Positions 63,590 to 64,000 of a stretch of 64,000 bases of DNA are shown in pieces. Below the pieces are notes generated by a model. That model saw nothing but the letters and a program-made list of their open reading frames with translations, made no database searches and was not told where the DNA came from. The DNA lies in NCBI RefSeq assembly GCF_900102545.1, contig NZ_FNBN01000003.1, forward strand, positions 423,158 to 487,157, in the 5' to 3' direction. The stretch is from Chitinophaga filiformis. GTDB taxonomy: Bacteria; Bacteroidota; Bacteroidia; Chitinophagales; Chitinophagaceae. Every line of letters starts with the position of its first letter. Position 1 is the first letter of the stretch. A program made the translations under genes and the position numbers.

Positions 63590-63732
63590 CCTATGCGTCG
63601 GGTATGCGTCTGGTATACGTCGGGTATAAGGCGTGTATAAGATATGATCAAGTCCACGTTAAAGGCATGTCAAAGGCATGTCAAAGGCATACTTAAGGTA
63701 TGCTTAAGGTATGGTAAAGGCGTATTACCAAA
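63590..63732. repeat. Array of twelve to thirteen degenerate 11-bp repeats
   Basis: From 63590 the sequence divides into consecutive 11-bp units: CCTATGCGTCG, GGTATGCGTCT, GGTATACGTCG, GGTATAAGGCG, TGTATAAGATA, TGATCAAGTCC, ACGTTAAAGGC, ATGTCAAAGGC (twice), ATACTTAAGGT, ATGCTTAAGGT, ATGGTAAAGGC. The consensus drifts step by step from GGTATGCGTCG to ATGTTAAAGGC. There is no ORF, and 11 bp is close to one helical turn. Confidence 0.85.
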
Positions 63733-64000
63733 CGGCATCATTCGCGGCAATAGACCCCGTTAGGGGTCTTATTGTTTGTAGCGCGGGGTGACAGCCCCGG
63801 GAACGGGTGCAACCCTCGAAAACAATATGGGATGGCGGGAGCCAAACGGCATCATTCGCGGCAATAGACCCCGGTAGGGGTCTTATTGTTTGTAGCGCGG
63901 GGTGACAACCCCGGGAACGGGTGCAATCCTCGAAAACAATATGGGATGGCGGGAACCAAACGGCATCATTCGCGGCAATAGACCCCGTTAGGGGTCTTAT
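63728..64000. repeat. 114-bp tandem repeat, running off the right edge
   Basis: Two full copies and the start of a third, beginning CCAAACGGCATCATTCGCGG at 63728, 63842 and 63956. The two full copies differ at only a few positions. Each unit has a hairpin GACCCC/GGGGTC, the motif TGTTTGTAGC and a second GGGG/CCCC hairpin. On the minus strand the unit is homologous to the element at 36111-36175. Confidence 0.9.

Noticed and set aside
63590..63732. CRISPR-like array
   Set aside because: The units are 11 bp, contiguous and without spacers, and no cas gene is present.

Overview
The window looks like a chromosomal segment of a Bacteroidota bacterium, most likely Chitinophagaceae (a Chitinophaga-like genome). 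The reasons are two complete ECF sigma / FecR anti-sigma / SusC / SusD loci, promoters of the Bacteroidota type (TTG, about 19 nt, TAnnTTTG), weak Shine-Dalgarno sites, TssD/VgrG proteins of the Bacteroidota type VI secretion type, and the family-level look of DnaG, LepB and CysM/CysE. No rRNA, tRNA, CRISPR array, transposase or phage gene was seen. All calls come from reading the sequence; no database search was run.

Layout. At 1-1608 (minus) is the N-terminal part of an Rhs/PAAR-like toxin carrier that runs off the left edge. At 2.9-15.0 kb an ECF sigma/FecR pair precedes a SusC/SusD pair, then five genes in one direction: a RidA-like protein, a SelA-like PLP enzyme, an amidohydrolase, an RraA-like aldolase/decarboxylase and a bile-acid/sodium-symporter-family carrier. 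All four enzymes carry export signals, two of them twin-arginine-like. This suggests a periplasmic catabolic pathway fed by the TonB-dependent transporter and emptied into the cytoplasm by the carrier. At 15.2-23.5 kb are a lipoprotein sugar isomerase-like TIM barrel, an FAD oxidoreductase, an orphan FecR-like protein, proline dehydrogenase, thyA-folA and dnaG. At 23.9-30.7 kb is a second sigma/FecR/SusC/SusD locus without enzymes. From 30.9 to 53 kb genes are mainly housekeeping: thiolase, pdhB, cysE-cysM, an NtrC-like regulator without a DNA-binding tail, lepB, cdd, argS, an OmpA-family protein, dnaK and a dipeptide epimerase with a PmoA-like partner. They are interspersed with small unknown genes and many clear hairpin terminators.

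At 53.1-63.3 kb, all on the minus strand, is a compact type VI secretion payload island. In transcription order it holds TssD (Hcp tube protein), a Tae4-like amidase effector, an exported probable immunity protein, VgrG spike, a helical-repeat probable adaptor, an Rhs protein with a C-terminal GIY-YIG nuclease toxin, and a leucine-rich-repeat-like probable immunity protein. The structural type VI genes are not in this window. Upstream of TssD lie a 12-unit array of 11-bp repeats and a 114-bp tandem repeat that continues past the right edge. The 114-bp unit is related to a hairpin element at about 36.1 kb.

The most interesting candidates are the exported catabolic pathway at 9.7-15 kb and the payload island with its two toxin/immunity pairs. 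The 11-bp repeat array and several non-canonical regulators come next.
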